This document shows, piece by piece, positions 1 through 11,428 of a stretch of 64,000 bases of DNA. Numbering within the stretch: position 1 is the first letter of the stretch; each line of letters begins with the position of its first letter. The DNA lies in assembly GCA_902572605.1 (NCBI GenBank), contig CACGGD010000002.1:1-64000 (forward strand), written 5' to 3'. The stretch is from an uncultured Pelagibacteraceae bacterium. Lineage in GTDB: Bacteria; Pseudomonadota; Alphaproteobacteria; Pelagibacterales; Pelagibacteraceae. The notes beneath the pieces are model-generated. The model ran no database searches. It was not told the DNA's origin and was given only the letters and a program-made list of their open reading frames with translations. The position numbers were made by a program, and so were the translations under genes.

Positions 1-930
1 GGTGAAAAAGAAAATACATTGATTAAAAAAGAGGGAAAATTAAAAAATTTTACTTTTAAAATAAAATCACATGTAGACTTAGGTCTAAAAGACAAGGGAA
101 TTGATTTTGATACATCTATCAAATTGTCAGGATCTAGATTTGTAGTTCTCAGAGATAAATTTGCTAAGTTAGAGAGAGCACTAATTAATTTTATGATTGA
201 TACTCATGTGAATAAATTTAAATATACGGAAGTTTCACCACCATTGATTGTTAATGAAGATGTAATGTTTGGCACAGGCCAGCTTCCAAAATTTGAAGAA
301 GATCAATTTGAGATAAAATCTGACAATCCTAAAGATAGAAAGTTTTTGATACCAACAGCAGAAGTTGTGTTAACTAATTTAGTCAGAGACTCCAACATAA
401 ATGCTAATGAACTACCTCTAAGATTTGTTGCAGCAACACCTTGTTTCAGAAAAGAAGCTGGTAGTTATGGAAAAGATACTAAAGGTATGATGAGGCAACA
501 TCAATTTTATAAAGTTGAACTTGTAAGTATTGTTGAGCCAAAAAACTGTATTGTAGAATTAGATAGAATGTTAAATTGTGCAGAAGAAATTTTAAAAAAA
601 TTAGAAATTCCTTACCAAGTGGTACTATTATCGACAGGAGATATGGGTTTTAGCGCTGAAAAAACTTTTGATATAGAAGTTTGGATACCTTCAGAGCAAA
701 AATATAGAGAAATTTCTAGCTGTTCATCTTGCGGATCTTTTCAAGCAAGAAGAATGGGAGCAAAATTTAAATCAGCAAATGGAAATGAGTATGTTGGAAC
801 TTTAAATGGATCTGGTTTGGCTGTTGGAAGATTAATGATAGCATTATTAGAAAATAATCAAAATGAAGATGGATCAATTACCATTCCAAATATTTTAAAA
901 AAATATATGAATAATTTAGATAAAATTTGA
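1..930 (+). CDS. serS: Seryl-tRNA synthetase, 5'-truncated by window edge
   Basis: Frame is open back to base 1 (GEKENTLIKKEG...), so the TTG at 19 is not the real start. Class II aaRS motifs such as TAEVVLTNL, FRKEAGSYGKDTKGMMRQHQFYKVEL and NGSGLAVGR. Confidence 0.95.
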   Translation, partial: GEKENTLIKKEGKLKNFTFKIKSHVDLGLKDKGIDFDTSIKLSGSRFVVLRDKFAKLERALINFMIDTHVNKFKYTEVSPPLIVNEDVMFGTGQLPKFEEDQFEIKSDNPKDRKFLIPTAEVVLTNLVRDSNINANELPLRFVAATPCFRKEAGSYGKDTKGMMRQHQFYKVELVSIVEPKNCIVELDRMLNCAEEILKKLEIPYQVVLLSTGDMGFSAEKTFDIEVWIPSEQKYREISSCSSCGSFQARRMGAKFKSANGNEYVGTLNGSGLAVGRLMIALLENNQNEDGSITIPNILKKYMNNLDKI

Positions 931-977
931 TTATTATTCTCTTGTTTAACTAACCCTTTTATTATAATTATCCTTTA

Positions 978-1262
978 ATGAACGGCCAAGGAATAGCACA
1001 ATTCATACCTCTAATTTTAATATTTGTAATTTTTTACTTTTTTTTAATTAGACCGCAGCAAAAAAGAGTTAAAGATCACAAAGCTATGGTAGCATCTTTA
1101 AAAAGAGGGGATGAAGTAATAACATCTGGTGGAATTATAGGAACCATTGATAGAGTTATGGAGGATGATCGTATCGAAGTGAACATTGGAGAAAATGTTA
1201 AAGTTCAGGTCATAAGATCAACAATAACAAGTTTGCTTAAAAAAGAAGAAGTTAAAAAATAA
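978..1262 (+). CDS. yajC: Sec translocase accessory subunit YajC
   Basis: Small protein with one N-terminal TM, FFLIRPQQKR motif, followed by secD/secF. Confidence 0.95.
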   Translation: MNGQGIAQFIPLILIFVIFYFFLIRPQQKRVKDHKAMVASLKRGDEVITSGGIIGTIDRVMEDDRIEVNIGENVKVQVIRSTITSLLKKEEVKK

Positions 1263-1271
1263 TTCTTTTTC

Positions 1272-2816
1272 GTGTTAAATTTTTCTAAAATAAACATTCT
1301 TTTAATTTATTTTATTTTCTTATTTATATCTTTTTTCTCAATATTGAATTTTCAAAATCAAGACGAAGTGTTAATAGATAAAAAAGTCAATCTAGGTTTA
1401 GATTTACAAGGTGGATCCTATCTTCTTTTGGAGATTAATTCAGATCCACTAATTAATGAAAAAATTCAATCAAAAGTTATTCCTTTAAAGAAATTACTTA
1501 AAGATAATAATTTAAACTATTCAAATTTTAAGATTAATAAAAAAGTTTTAAGTTTTACAGTAGATAACACTGAGAAATTTGAATTATTACTTTTTTCTAA
1601 AAAAGATAATCTTCTGAATCCATATATTGATAAATACAATTCATTCGAATTAGATTTGAAAGTTTTAAATAATGATCAAGTGGAAGTTTTTTTTTCAAAA
1701 TATGGTTTACTAACAATTAATAATTCAGCTTTAAAGCAATCAATTGAAATTGTTAGACGTAGAATAGATGACGTTGGAACTAAAGAACCAACAATTTTAC
1801 AAAGAGGCGAGAAAAGAATTTTGGTTGAACTTCCAGGATTAAAAGATCCTGAAAGAATTAAAAATCTTTTAGGTAAAACAGCTCAACTTAATTTTAGATT
1901 AGTTGAAGATAATGATGAATTTGGTATTGATAAATTAGTTTCCGAGAATGGTGAGGAGCTTAAAGTAAGCAAAAGAATTGTTATGAGTGGTGAAAATTTA
2001 ATAGATGCTCAGCCTAATTTCAATAATCAATCTAGTCAACCAACAGTATCTTTTACTTTAGATAGATTAGGAGCGCAGAAATTCGGAAGAACAACCACTG
2101 ATAATGTTGGAAAGAGATTAGCTATTATTTTAGATGGAAAAATTATTAGCGCACCATCTATAAATGAGCCTATAATTTCTGGTAGTGGTATCATTTCTGG
2201 AAATTTTACTTTCCAAGAAGCAACAGATTTGGCTTTATTACTAAGATCTGGTGCACTTCCAACTCCTTTAAATGTTGTGGAGGAAAGGACGGTAGGTCCT
2301 GATTTAGGTGAAGACTCAATAAAATCTGGAGTGACTTCATTAATAATTGGATTTATTTTAGTTATATTTTTTATGCTCTATAAATACAAGATTTTTGGTC
2401 TTGTCGCTAACGTAGCTTTAATTGCTAACCTGGTAATGCTTGTAGGTGTTCTAACTATTCTAGAAGCAACTCTTACTTTACCAGGTATAGCGGGAATAAT
2501 TTTAACAGTAGGCATGGCAGTAGATGCAAATGTTTTGATATTTGAAAGAATAAAAGAAGAGTTAAAGACAGAAAAATCTATAATACACGCATTTGATATA
2601 GGTTATTCTAAAGCAAAAATTACAGTTCTAGATGCAAATATAACTACTTTAATTGCTGCAGTTATTCTTTTTGCTTTTGGTTCTGGTCCAGTTAAAGGAT
2701 TTGCAATTACACTCGGTATTGGGATTATAACTACTTTATTTTCAGCATATTTTTTGGCTAGACATATAACCTCGATGATTGTTTTGAATAATAAACAAGG
2801 CCAGGTAAATTTATAA
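1272..2816 (+). CDS. secD: Protein translocase subunit SecD (GTG start)
   Basis: LGLDLQGGSYLLLE and GMAVDANVLIFERIKEE motifs; adjacent to secF. Confidence 0.96.
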   Translation: MLNFSKINILLIYFIFLFISFFSILNFQNQDEVLIDKKVNLGLDLQGGSYLLLEINSDPLINEKIQSKVIPLKKLLKDNNLNYSNFKINKKVLSFTVDNTEKFELLLFSKKDNLLNPYIDKYNSFELDLKVLNNDQVEVFFSKYGLLTINNSALKQSIEIVRRRIDDVGTKEPTILQRGEKRILVELPGLKDPERIKNLLGKTAQLNFRLVEDNDEFGIDKLVSENGEELKVSKRIVMSGENLIDAQPNFNNQSSQPTVSFTLDRLGAQKFGRTTTDNVGKRLAIILDGKIISAPSINEPIISGSGIISGNFTFQEATDLALLLRSGALPTPLNVVEERTVGPDLGEDSIKSGVTSLIIGFILVIFFMLYKYKIFGLVANVALIANLVMLVGVLTILEATLTLPGIAGIILTVGMAVDANVLIFERIKEELKTEKSIIHAFDIGYSKAKITVLDANITTLIAAVILFAFGSGPVKGFAITLGIGIITTLFSAYFLARHITSMIVLNNKQGQVNL

Positions 2817-3724
2817 TGAATACAAAAATAGACTTTTCTTCAAAATTCAAGATGGCAAATATTATATCTTTATTTGCCTTTATAATAAGTGTTTTGTTTA
2901 TTTTCTTTAAAGGTCTTAATTATGGTATTGATTTTAAAGGAGGAACATTAATAGAGTTAAGAGCCGATAGTGAAAATATTAATATATCTGAAATAAGGTC
3001 TTCCTTGAATTCTATGAAGTTAGGGGATGTGAATATAAAAGAATTTGGTAAAAAGGGTGATTATCTTATTAAGATAGAGCAAACCACTGTAAATAATAAC
3101 AAACTTATACCAGAAATTAAGAAAACTCTAATTAACAATTTAAATTCAGAAATAAGTTTTAGAAGAGTTGAAAATGTTGGCCCCAAAGTAAGCTCAGAGC
3201 TTTTGCAGTCAGGAATAATTGCTATTTCTTTATCTTTGGCAGCCATGCTTTTTTATATTTGGATACGATTTGAATGGCAATTCAGCGTTGGATCAATTGT
3301 TGCCTTGTTTCATGATGTTATTATTACAATAGGGATATTTTCTATACTATCTTTAGAAATTAATCTTTCAATAATTGCAGCAGTTTTAACGATCGTGGGA
3401 TATTCTATGAATGATACAGTTGTTATATATGATCGTATACGAGAAAATTTAAACAAGTACACAAAACTTGATATTAAGGATTTATCTAATCTTTCAATAA
3501 ACGAAACTTTATCTAGAACTATTATTACTTCTTTAACTACTTTGTTAGCTTTATTTTCAATCTTTATTTTAGGTGGAGAAATATTACGAGGTTTTTCTTT
3601 TGCTATGATTCTTGGAGTTTTAATAGGAACTTATTCATCTATATTTGTTGCTACTCCTGTTTTAAAATTTTTTAAAGTTAGTTACAAAACTCTAGAAAAG
3701 AAAGAAGAAAAGATTGTTCCTTAA
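2816..3724 (+). CDS. secF: Protein translocase subunit SecF
   Basis: GIDFKGGTLIEL and GYSMNDTVVIYDRIREN motifs. Confidence 0.96.
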   Translation: MNTKIDFSSKFKMANIISLFAFIISVLFIFFKGLNYGIDFKGGTLIELRADSENINISEIRSSLNSMKLGDVNIKEFGKKGDYLIKIEQTTVNNNKLIPEIKKTLINNLNSEISFRRVENVGPKVSSELLQSGIIAISLSLAAMLFYIWIRFEWQFSVGSIVALFHDVIITIGIFSILSLEINLSIIAAVLTIVGYSMNDTVVIYDRIRENLNKYTKLDIKDLSNLSINETLSRTIITSLTTLLALFSIFILGGEILRGFSFAMILGVLIGTYSSIFVATPVLKFFKVSYKTLEKKEEKIVP

Positions 3725-4327
3725 TTAGTAAAGATTTTGAGCCGCAACCATTGTAAGCAGCATTGGAAAAGAAAGTAATGTATTAGTTCTTGAAAACAAC
3801 ATAGCAGTTTTAGCTGATTTAGCTTTTTCATCTGGAGAACAATCAACCATACCTAGAGCTTTCTTTTGATTCGGCCAAATAACAAACCATACATTGTAAG
3901 CCATAATTATACCTAGCCACATTCCTATGCCAATAGAAGTGCTTTTTGGATCTGAAGCACCAATTCCTAAAATCATTGCTTGGTGGACATAACCTTGCAG
4001 GTAAGCAACTATTAAACCAGATATAATTGTTACTAAAGCAGCCCATCTAAACCAGAACAAAGCTTTTGGAGCTATTACTTTACCAATAGCTGGTTTTTGT
4101 TCATCAGGAATATTAGGCATCGAAGGAATTTGAACGAAATTAAAATACCACAATAAACCAATCCACATTATTCCACTTAAAACATGCAGATATCTAAATA
4201 ACCAACTAAAGAAATTTCTGTCAAATGCAAATCCATCTCCACCAAAATATAATCCTACAAAAAGAAGCAAAGCTATTGCTAAAGAGTAGTGAACAGTTCT
4301 TGATAAAGATTGTAGTATACTTACCAT
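3725..4327 (-). CDS. Urate hydroxylase PuuD-like membrane domain protein, no cytochrome c domain
   Basis: Multi-TM protein with WLFRYLHVLSGIMWIGLLWYFNFVQIPSMP; 200 aa, no CxxCH. Confidence 0.7.
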   Translation of the reverse strand: MVSILQSLSRTVHYSLAIALLLFVGLYFGGDGFAFDRNFFSWLFRYLHVLSGIMWIGLLWYFNFVQIPSMPNIPDEQKPAIGKVIAPKALFWFRWAALVTIISGLIVAYLQGYVHQAMILGIGASDPKSTSIGIGMWLGIIMAYNVWFVIWPNQKKALGMVDCSPDEKAKSAKTAMLFSRTNTLLSFPMLLTMVAAQNLY

Positions 4328-4355
4328 GATTCTATTATAGCATATATTTTATATT

Positions 4356-7235
4356 TTAAGCAGTTTTTTTCATAGAAGAATTTCCTAGTAATTCTCTTAT
4401 AAATTTACCGGTATAGCTTTCTGAAATTTCTGCAACTTTTTCAGGAGCTCCTTCTGCAATTATTTTTCCACCATGTATTCCGCCCTCAGGACCCATATCA
4501 ATTATATGATCTGCAGTTTTTATTACATCTAAATTATGTTCGATTACTACAACAGTATTACCAGTATTTACAAAAGCTTGTAAAATTTCTAGTAATTTTT
4601 TTATATCATGAGAGTGCAATCCTGTAGTTGGTTCATCTAAAATGTATAGTGTTCTCCCGGTTGGCCTTTTTGAGAGTTCTTTAGCTAATTTAATCCTTTG
4701 AGCTTCCCCACCTGAAAGTGTTGTAGCTTGTTGACCTATTTTCATATATCCTAAACCAACATGTTTAAGCGTAATTAATTTAGATTTTATGCTTTGAATA
4801 TTTTCAAAAAAAACACATCCCTCATCAACAGTCATATCTAAAACATCAGCTATATTCTTATTTTTAAATCGAATTTCAAGAGTTTCTCTATTATATCTAG
4901 CTCCTTTACATGTATCACATGGAATAAACACATCAGGAAGAAAGTGCATTTCATAAGTAATCACTCCATCCCCTTCACAAGTTTCACATCTACCTCCTTT
5001 AACATTAAATGAATATCTTCCTACTTTATAACCTCTTGCTTTTGACTCAGGTAAAGCTGCAAACCACTCTCTGATAGGGCCAAAGGCACCAGTGTAAGTA
5101 GCTGGATTGGATCTTGGAGTTCTTCCTATTGGCGATTGATCGATATCTATTATTTTATCAATTAATTCAGTTCCTTTAAATCCGGTAAAGGCTTTAGGAA
5201 CCTTTCTACTTTTGTTTTTATTAAGTATTAAATTAAAAGCGTTATATAAAGTCTGTAGGATTAAAGTTGATTTTCCACTTCCAGACACACCTGTAACACA
5301 AGTAAATGTACCAACTGGAACTTTTAAATTAACTTTTTTTAAATTGTTTCCGCTTGCTCCGCTAATTTCAATAAATCTTCCATTTTTTGCAGTTCTTCGT
5401 TTTCTTGGAATTGATATGAATTTTCTATTAGATAAATAATCTCCAGTAATACTTTTTTCATTTTCTATAATCTTATTAACAGTTCCTTCAGCAATAATTT
5501 GTCCACCATTTAAACCAGCTTCAGGACCTATATCAATAATATGATCAGAGCTCTCCATAGTTTCAATATCATGCTCAACAACAATTACAGTGTTACCCAA
5601 ATCTCTTAATTTTTTTAATGCTGCGATTAATTTTTTATTATCTCTTTGATGAAGTCCTATTGATGGCTCATCCAAAACATACAAAACTCCAGTTAGCCCA
5701 GAGCCTATCTGTGAAGCCAATCTAATTCGTTGTGATTCTCCACCAGAAAGAGTTCCAGACTCTCTTGATAAAGTTAGATAGTTCAAACCAACATTGAGTA
5801 AAAAATTTAATCTTTCATTTATTTCTTTTAAAATGTGTTGAGCAATCTTGTTTTCTCTTTCAGTTAACACATTTACTAAACCAGCGAACCATTTTTGTGC
5901 TTCATCAATTGATTTTTCAGTTATTTCACTTATATTAAGTTTGTTGATTTTAATACATAAAGCCTCATCTTTAAGTCTCATTCCCTTACACTTTTCACAA
6001 TTAGTTTCACTTTGATATTGAGAAATTTCTTCTCTTTTCCACTCACTGTCTGTTTCTAGGTATCTTCTTTCTAAGTTATTAATAACACCTTCAAATGTTT
6101 TTTTTGTATTATAAGATTCATATCCATCGTCATAAGAAAATTTTATCTCTTCCTCATCCGATCCATATAAAATTACATCTTGAATTTTTTTAGGTATTTT
6201 TCTCCACTGCTCAGAAAGAGAAAATCTATAATGTTTTGCCAAAGAAGCTAAAGTTTGAGCATAATACATCGAAGTAGACTTTGCCCATGGTTCGATCGCT
6301 CCATCTTGCAAAGATTTTTTATGATCTGGTACAACTAAATTGGGATCGACATTTAAGTTATGCCCAATACCCTCACACTCTTCACATGCACCAAAAGGTG
6401 AATTAAATGAAAATAATCTTGGTTCGATTTCTTCTATTGTGAAACCACTATCAGGGCAAGAGAATTTTGAAGAAAATGTTATACTTTGAAGTTTTCTAAA
6501 TTTTTTTGGTAAAGTTTCATTTTCATATTCTACGACTAACAATCCACTAGATAAATTTACAGCTGTTTCCACACTGTCAGCAAGTCTATTACCTAAATTT
6601 GCATTTAATATTATTCTATCTACAACAATGGAAATATCGTGTTTAATTTTTTTATTAAGGCTAGGAAAATCATCAATATTAAGATATTTTCCATCAACTT
6701 TAATTCGTGAAAAACCCCTTTTTTTATAATTAAGAATTTCTTTTTTGTATTCTCCTTTTCTTCCTCTTACTATTGGGGACAATAAATATATAGTATTATC
6801 TTTTGGTAATTCTTTAATCTTGTCTACCATTTCACTTATTGGCTGAGAAACAATTGGTTTACCTGTAAAAGGAGAGTATGGAACACCAACTCTAGCAAAG
6901 AGCACACGCATATAATCATAAATTTCAGTAACAGTAGCTACTGTAGATCTAGGATTTTTGGAGGTATTTTTTTGTTCTATAGAAATTGCTGGACTTAATC
7001 CCTCTATTAGGTCCACCTTTGGTTTTTTCATTTTGTCTAAAAATTGTCTTGCGTAAGATGATAAACTTTCCACATAACGTCTTTGACCCTCGGCATATAT
7101 AGTATCAAATGCTAAAGAAGATTTTCCTGATCCAGACAGACCTGTAATGACCACTAATTTCTCTTTTGGTATTTCAAGAGAAACATTTTTTAGATTGTGT
7201 TCTTTAGCGCCTTTTACAACGATTTTTTTCAACAT
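4356..7235 (-). CDS. uvrA: Excinuclease ABC subunit A
   Basis: Two ABC ATPase modules ([24 protein letters not shown]), zinc-finger Cys pairs, [12 protein letters not shown] and [12 protein letters not shown] signatures. Confidence 0.98.
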   Translation of the reverse strand: MLKKIVVKGAKEHNLKNVSLEIPKEKLVVITGLSGSGKSSLAFDTIYAEGQRRYVESLSSYARQFLDKMKKPKVDLIEGLSPAISIEQKNTSKNPRSTVATVTEIYDYMRVLFARVGVPYSPFTGKPIVSQPISEMVDKIKELPKDNTIYLLSPIVRGRKGEYKKEILNYKKRGFSRIKVDGKYLNIDDFPSLNKKIKHDISIVVDRIILNANLGNRLADSVETAVNLSSGLLVVEYENETLPKKFRKLQSITFSSKFSCPDSGFTIEEIEPRLFSFNSPFGACEECEGIGHNLNVDPNLVVPDHKKSLQDGAIEPWAKSTSMYYAQTLASLAKHYRFSLSEQWRKIPKKIQDVILYGSDEEEIKFSYDDGYESYNTKKTFEGVINNLERRYLETDSEWKREEISQYQSETNCEKCKGMRLKDEALCIKINKLNISEITEKSIDEAQKWFAGLVNVLTERENKIAQHILKEINERLNFLLNVGLNYLTLSRESGTLSGGESQRIRLASQIGSGLTGVLYVLDEPSIGLHQRDNKKLIAALKKLRDLGNTVIVVEHDIETMESSDHIIDIGPEAGLNGGQIIAEGTVNKIIENEKSITGDYLSNRKFISIPRKRRTAKNGRFIEISGASGNNLKKVNLKVPVGTFTCVTGVSGSGKSTLILQTLYNAFNLILNKNKSRKVPKAFTGFKGTELIDKIIDIDQSPIGRTPRSNPATYTGAFGPIREWFAALPESKARGYKVGRYSFNVKGGRCETCEGDGVITYEMHFLPDVFIPCDTCKGARYNRETLEIRFKNKNIADVLDMTVDEGCVFFENIQSIKSKLITLKHVGLGYMKIGQQATTLSGGEAQRIKLAKELSKRPTGRTLYILDEPTTGLHSHDIKKLLEILQAFVNTGNTVVVIEHNLDVIKTADHIIDMGPEGGIHGGKIIAEGAPEKVAEISESYTGKFIRELLGNSSMKKTA

Positions 7236-7334
7236 ATTTTTTTATAAAATAATAATGATCTTATATTTATTAATCAATTATGATATAAGTATTTAACTTT
7301 TAATAAATAAAATCACAAATTTAGTTAAAGTAAT

Positions 7335-7796
7335 ATGGCAGGTAGTTTAAATAAAGTACAATTAATAGGTCGTTTAGGCGCAGATCCAGAAATAAAGCAA
7401 ATGGTAAATGGTAAAAATGTAGCCAGATTTAACATAGCTACAAGTCAATCATGGAAAGATAAATCTAGTGGAGAGAGAAAAGAGAAAACTGAATGGCATA
7501 GAATAGTAATTTTTAACGAAGGTCTAGTAAATGTTGTTCAGCAATATCTCAAAAAAGGTGCAAATGTTTATGTAGAGGGTCAACTAAGCACTAGAAAATG
7601 GAAAGACGAGTCCTCTGGCCAAGATAAATATTCTACCGAAGTAGTTTTACAAGGCTATAATTCTAGTTTGACTATGTTGGATAGCAGAAATAGTAAAAAT
7701 GATAACTCAAATTTAGTGAGTGAAAACAAAAGCTCATTACCAAAAGATAATTTAAATCAGGAAAATTCTGATTTAGATGACGAAATTCCTTTCTAA
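7335..7796 (+). CDS. ssb: Single-stranded DNA-binding protein
   Basis: OB-fold SSB sequence MAGSLNKVQLIGRLGADPE... with acidic tail ending DDEIPF. Confidence 0.97.
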   Translation: MAGSLNKVQLIGRLGADPEIKQMVNGKNVARFNIATSQSWKDKSSGERKEKTEWHRIVIFNEGLVNVVQQYLKKGANVYVEGQLSTRKWKDESSGQDKYSTEVVLQGYNSSLTMLDSRNSKNDNSNLVSENKSSLPKDNLNQENSDLDDEIPF

Positions 7797-7801
7797 ATTA
7801 C

Positions 7802-10375
7802 ATGGAAAAATCTAGCATAGAGAACAACAAGTCTTTCAAACCTATTTTTGTACAAGATGAAATGAGCTCATCTTATTTATCTTATGCTATGAGCGTAATA
7901 ATAAGTAGAGCTCTTCCTGATGTAAGAGATGGTTTAAAGCCTGTTCATAGAAGAATAATATATGCAATGTATAAAGGTGGTTATGATTGGTCTAAACCTT
8001 TTAGAAAATCGGCGAGAATAGTAGGAGACGTAATAGGTAAATACCACCCTCATGGAGATCAATCTGTTTATGATGCTTTAGTCAGATTGGTTCAAGATTT
8101 TTCAATGAGCCTTCCTTTAATCTCCGGCCAAGGAAATTTTGGTTCAATAGACGGAGATCCTCCAGCTGCAATGAGATATACAGAGACTAAACTTGGTAAA
8201 ATTGCTCAATATTTAACAGAAGATTTAGAAAAAAATACTGTAAATTACAGAAATAATTATGATGAAACAGAAAGGGAACCAGAAGTTCTCCCATCTCAAT
8301 TCCCGAATATACTTGTTAATGGAGCAGGAGGAATAGCTGTAGGAATGGCAACTAGTATTCCCCCTCATAACTTAGGGGAGATAATTGATGGAACAATTGC
8401 CTACATTCAAAACAAGGATATCACTATTTCACAATTAATGAAACATGTTCCAGGCCCAGATTTTCCAACTGGAGGAATAATTATAGGAAAAGATATTTTA
8501 AAACAAGGATACAATAAAGGAAGAGGATCATTTAAAATTAGAGGAGAGATAGACTTAGAAGAAAAAAAAGGTGGAAGAGAATGTTTGATTATTAAATCTA
8601 TTCCTTATCAAGTTAACAAATCTACTTTAATTGAAAAAATTGCACAATTAGCTAGAGATAAAAAAATAGAAGGAATAAGAGATATTAGAGATGAATCAAA
8701 CAGAGAAGGTATAAGAGTTGTTATAGAACTAAGAAAATCTGTTGAACCAGAAACAGTTAGAAGACAATTGTATAAATTAACAAATATTGAGAGCTCTTTT
8801 GGATTTAATACACTTGCAATCGTAAATAATAAACCGAAAATTTTAAATTTGAAAGAATTTATTTCTGAATTTTTAAAATTTAGAGAAGATACAGTTCTTA
8901 AAAGAATTAAATTCGATTTAAAGAAAGCAGAAGAGAGAGCTCATATTTTAATTGGTTTAGCTTCTGCAGTGGAAAATATAGATGATATAATCAAAATAAT
9001 AAAAAATTCTAAAGATACTGAAATTGCAAAAAAAAATCTTTTATTAAAAAAATGGAAAATAAGAAAAAGTATAAAATTAATTAGTTTAATTGAAAAGAAA
9101 AAAAATATTTCAAGTTATCAACTATCCAAAGTACAAGTTAATGCTATTCTTGAGTTAAGACTTCAAAAATTAACTGCATACGGAATCGGAGAAATAGAGA
9201 CTGAAATTAATAAACTATCAGATTTGATTATCGAATATAATAAAATAATAAATTCTAAAAAAGAACTTAATAAACTCATTGTAAATGAATTAGAAAACAT
9301 TAAAGAAAAATTTAGTTCTGCAAGACGAACTAAAATTATTGATGCAGTTTTAAATTACAACATAGAAGAGACAATACAAAAAGAATCGGTTGTTATAAGC
9401 ATAACCAATCAAGGCTATATTAAAAGAAGCCCTTTAAGCTCTTTAAAAGCTCAGAAAAGAGGAGGAAAAGGAAAGACTGGAATATCTACAAGAGAAGAAG
9501 ATTTTGTAGTCCAAATATTTACAGCGAACACCCACACACCAGTTTTATTTTTTTCTACTCAAGGACTGGCTTATAAGATCAAGGCTCATAAAATTCCTGA
9601 AGGCACGGCTGCTTCTAAAGGTAAATCTATATTCAATCTATTACCCTTGAAAAGCCACCATTCAATTAGTTCTATTATGCCTTTGCCTGAAGATGAGTCA
9701 GAGTGGAAAAATTTGATGGTAATCTTTGCTACATCAAAAGGGAATGTAAGAAAAAACACTTTGGAAGATTTTGTGAATATAAATAATAATGGAAAAATTG
9801 CTATGAAACTTGATCAAGATGACAGAATTATTGGTGTCAAAATATGTAAGGATGATCAAGATATATTATTAAGCACTCAATTTGGTAAGTGTATAAGATT
9901 TAAATCCAAGAAATTGAGATTATTTAAAGGTAGATCTTCTAAGGGTATTAAAGGAATAAAACTAAATGATAAAGATAAAGTAATTTCACTTTCAATTTTA
10001 GACAATACAAATATCAGCACAAAAACAATTAATAAAGATAAGAAAATAAAAAATGCTATTGATAGATTTGTTTTATCTGTTTCTGAGAATGGATATGGAA
10101 AAAGATCTTCTTGTTTAGATTATAGAGTTACAAATAGAGGAGGCAAAGGCATAATTGGCATAATTAATTCTCCGAGAAATGGAAATATAGCAGCATCTTT
10201 AGTTGTAAGTGATTCAGATGAAATTATATTATCTACTGGCAAAGGTAGTATTATGAGATGTGCAGTTAAAGAAATAAGAGTTGCAGGCAGAAATACACAA
10301 GGAGTTAGAATTAAAAAGTTATCAGGAAATGAAAAAGTTGTCTCAGTTATAAAAATAGAGGATAATATTCAATAG
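7802..10375 (+). CDS. gyrA: DNA gyrase subunit A
   Basis: SYAMSVIISRALPDVRDGLKPVHRR, AAMRYTE, and a GyrA-box variant QKRGGKG. Confidence 0.97.
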   Translation: MEKSSIENNKSFKPIFVQDEMSSSYLSYAMSVIISRALPDVRDGLKPVHRRIIYAMYKGGYDWSKPFRKSARIVGDVIGKYHPHGDQSVYDALVRLVQDFSMSLPLISGQGNFGSIDGDPPAAMRYTETKLGKIAQYLTEDLEKNTVNYRNNYDETEREPEVLPSQFPNILVNGAGGIAVGMATSIPPHNLGEIIDGTIAYIQNKDITISQLMKHVPGPDFPTGGIIIGKDILKQGYNKGRGSFKIRGEIDLEEKKGGRECLIIKSIPYQVNKSTLIEKIAQLARDKKIEGIRDIRDESNREGIRVVIELRKSVEPETVRRQLYKLTNIESSFGFNTLAIVNNKPKILNLKEFISEFLKFREDTVLKRIKFDLKKAEERAHILIGLASAVENIDDIIKIIKNSKDTEIAKKNLLLKKWKIRKSIKLISLIEKKKNISSYQLSKVQVNAILELRLQKLTAYGIGEIETEINKLSDLIIEYNKIINSKKELNKLIVNELENIKEKFSSARRTKIIDAVLNYNIEETIQKESVVISITNQGYIKRSPLSSLKAQKRGGKGKTGISTREEDFVVQIFTANTHTPVLFFSTQGLAYKIKAHKIPEGTAASKGKSIFNLLPLKSHHSISSIMPLPEDESEWKNLMVIFATSKGNVRKNTLEDFVNINNNGKIAMKLDQDDRIIGVKICKDDQDILLSTQFGKCIRFKSKKLRLFKGRSSKGIKGIKLNDKDKVISLSILDNTNISTKTINKDKKIKNAIDRFVLSVSENGYGKRSSCLDYRVTNRGGKGIIGIINSPRNGNIAASLVVSDSDEIILSTGKGSIMRCAVKEIRVAGRNTQGVRIKKLSGNEKVVSVIKIEDNIQ

Positions 10376-10377
10376 AT

Positions 10378-10866
10378 ATGAAGACAGCGATTTATCCAGG
10401 AACTTTTGATCCAATTACTTTTGGTCACATCGATGTTATTAAAAAATCTTTAAAAATTTTTGATAGACTAATTGTTGCTACGACTGATAATGTTAATAAA
10501 AATTATTATTTTTCTATAGATGAAAGGCTATCTATTATAAAAAATTCTTTATTTAAAGACTTAAGATTAAATAAAAAAAAAATCATAGTAATTTCATTTG
10601 ATACTCTTACTATTGCCCTCTGTAAAAGATATAATGCTTCAGTTATTATTAGGGGGTTAAGAGCTGTTTCTGATTTTGAATATGAATTTCAATTGGCTGG
10701 TATGAATAAAAAACTTAACTCAAATATAGAAACAATGTTTTTAATGTCGGATGTTGAAAATCAAATAATTTCTTCAAAATTTGTGAAAGAAATTACTAAA
10801 TTAGGAGGAAATATTAATAAGTTTGTTACAAAATCGACAGTTAAAATGCTTAAGAATAAATTTTAA
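10378..10866 (+). CDS. coaD: Phosphopantetheine adenylyltransferase
   Basis: AIYPGTFDPITFGHIDVI and IIRGLRAVSDFEYEFQLAGMN motifs. Confidence 0.96.
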   Translation: MKTAIYPGTFDPITFGHIDVIKKSLKIFDRLIVATTDNVNKNYYFSIDERLSIIKNSLFKDLRLNKKKIIVISFDTLTIALCKRYNASVIIRGLRAVSDFEYEFQLAGMNKKLNSNIETMFLMSDVENQIISSKFVKEITKLGGNINKFVTKSTVKMLKNKF

Positions 10867-11423
10867 TGAAAAAATTTATCTGTTTATTTATATTGTGTTT
10901 TAGTTTAGTAAATACACACTCAGCAGCTAAAGAAAAAATAATGATTTTAAAATTAGAATATGGTGACGTAGAAATAGAGCTTTATCCAGAAAAAGCTCCA
11001 AATCACGTTAAGAGATTTATAAAATTCTCTGATGAAGGTCGATATGACAATGTAGTTTTTCATAGAGTTATCGATGGGTTTATGGCTCAAACTGGAGATA
11101 TTAAATTTGGAAAAACTGATGACCCTGAATTTAATCTAAATTTAGCAGGCACTGGAGGTTCAGAACTACCAAATCTAAAAGCAGAATTTTCTGATGTAGC
11201 TCATACAAGAGGTGTTTTGTCAGCTGCAAGATCATCAGATCCTAATAGTGCTAACAGTCAATTTTTCATATGTTACGACTCTGCTCCTCATTTAGACAGA
11301 CAGTATTCTGCATTTGGTAAAGTAATTAAAGGAATGGAATACGTAGATAAAATAAAAAAAGGCGATCCTAATAGCGGATCAGTTCAAGATCCCGATAAAA
11401 TTATTAGTATTAGATCAAAATAA
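10866..11423 (+). CDS. Cyclophilin-type peptidyl-prolyl cis-trans isomerase with signal peptide
   Basis: VVFHRVIDGFMAQTGD, SANSQFFI and AFGKVIKGME motifs; hydrophobic N-terminus. Confidence 0.93.
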   Translation: MKKFICLFILCFSLVNTHSAAKEKIMILKLEYGDVEIELYPEKAPNHVKRFIKFSDEGRYDNVVFHRVIDGFMAQTGDIKFGKTDDPEFNLNLAGTGGSELPNLKAEFSDVAHTRGVLSAARSSDPNSANSQFFICYDSAPHLDRQYSAFGKVIKGMEYVDKIKKGDPNSGSVQDPDKIISIRSK

Positions 11424-11428
11424 ATTAA

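Noticed and set aside
5212-5439. Antisense ORFs inside uvrA, recG, fadB-like, rpsI, hppA and others in the supplied track
   Set aside because: They lie fully inside confidently assigned genes, have low-complexity hydrophobic translations typical of AT-rich antisense frames, and show no family motifs.
7236-7334. Possible SOS/LexA box in the uvrA-ssb divergent promoter region
   Set aside because: Neither an alphaproteobacterial GTTC-N7-GTTC/GAAC-N7-GAAC pattern nor an E. coli type box is visible in the 99 bp.
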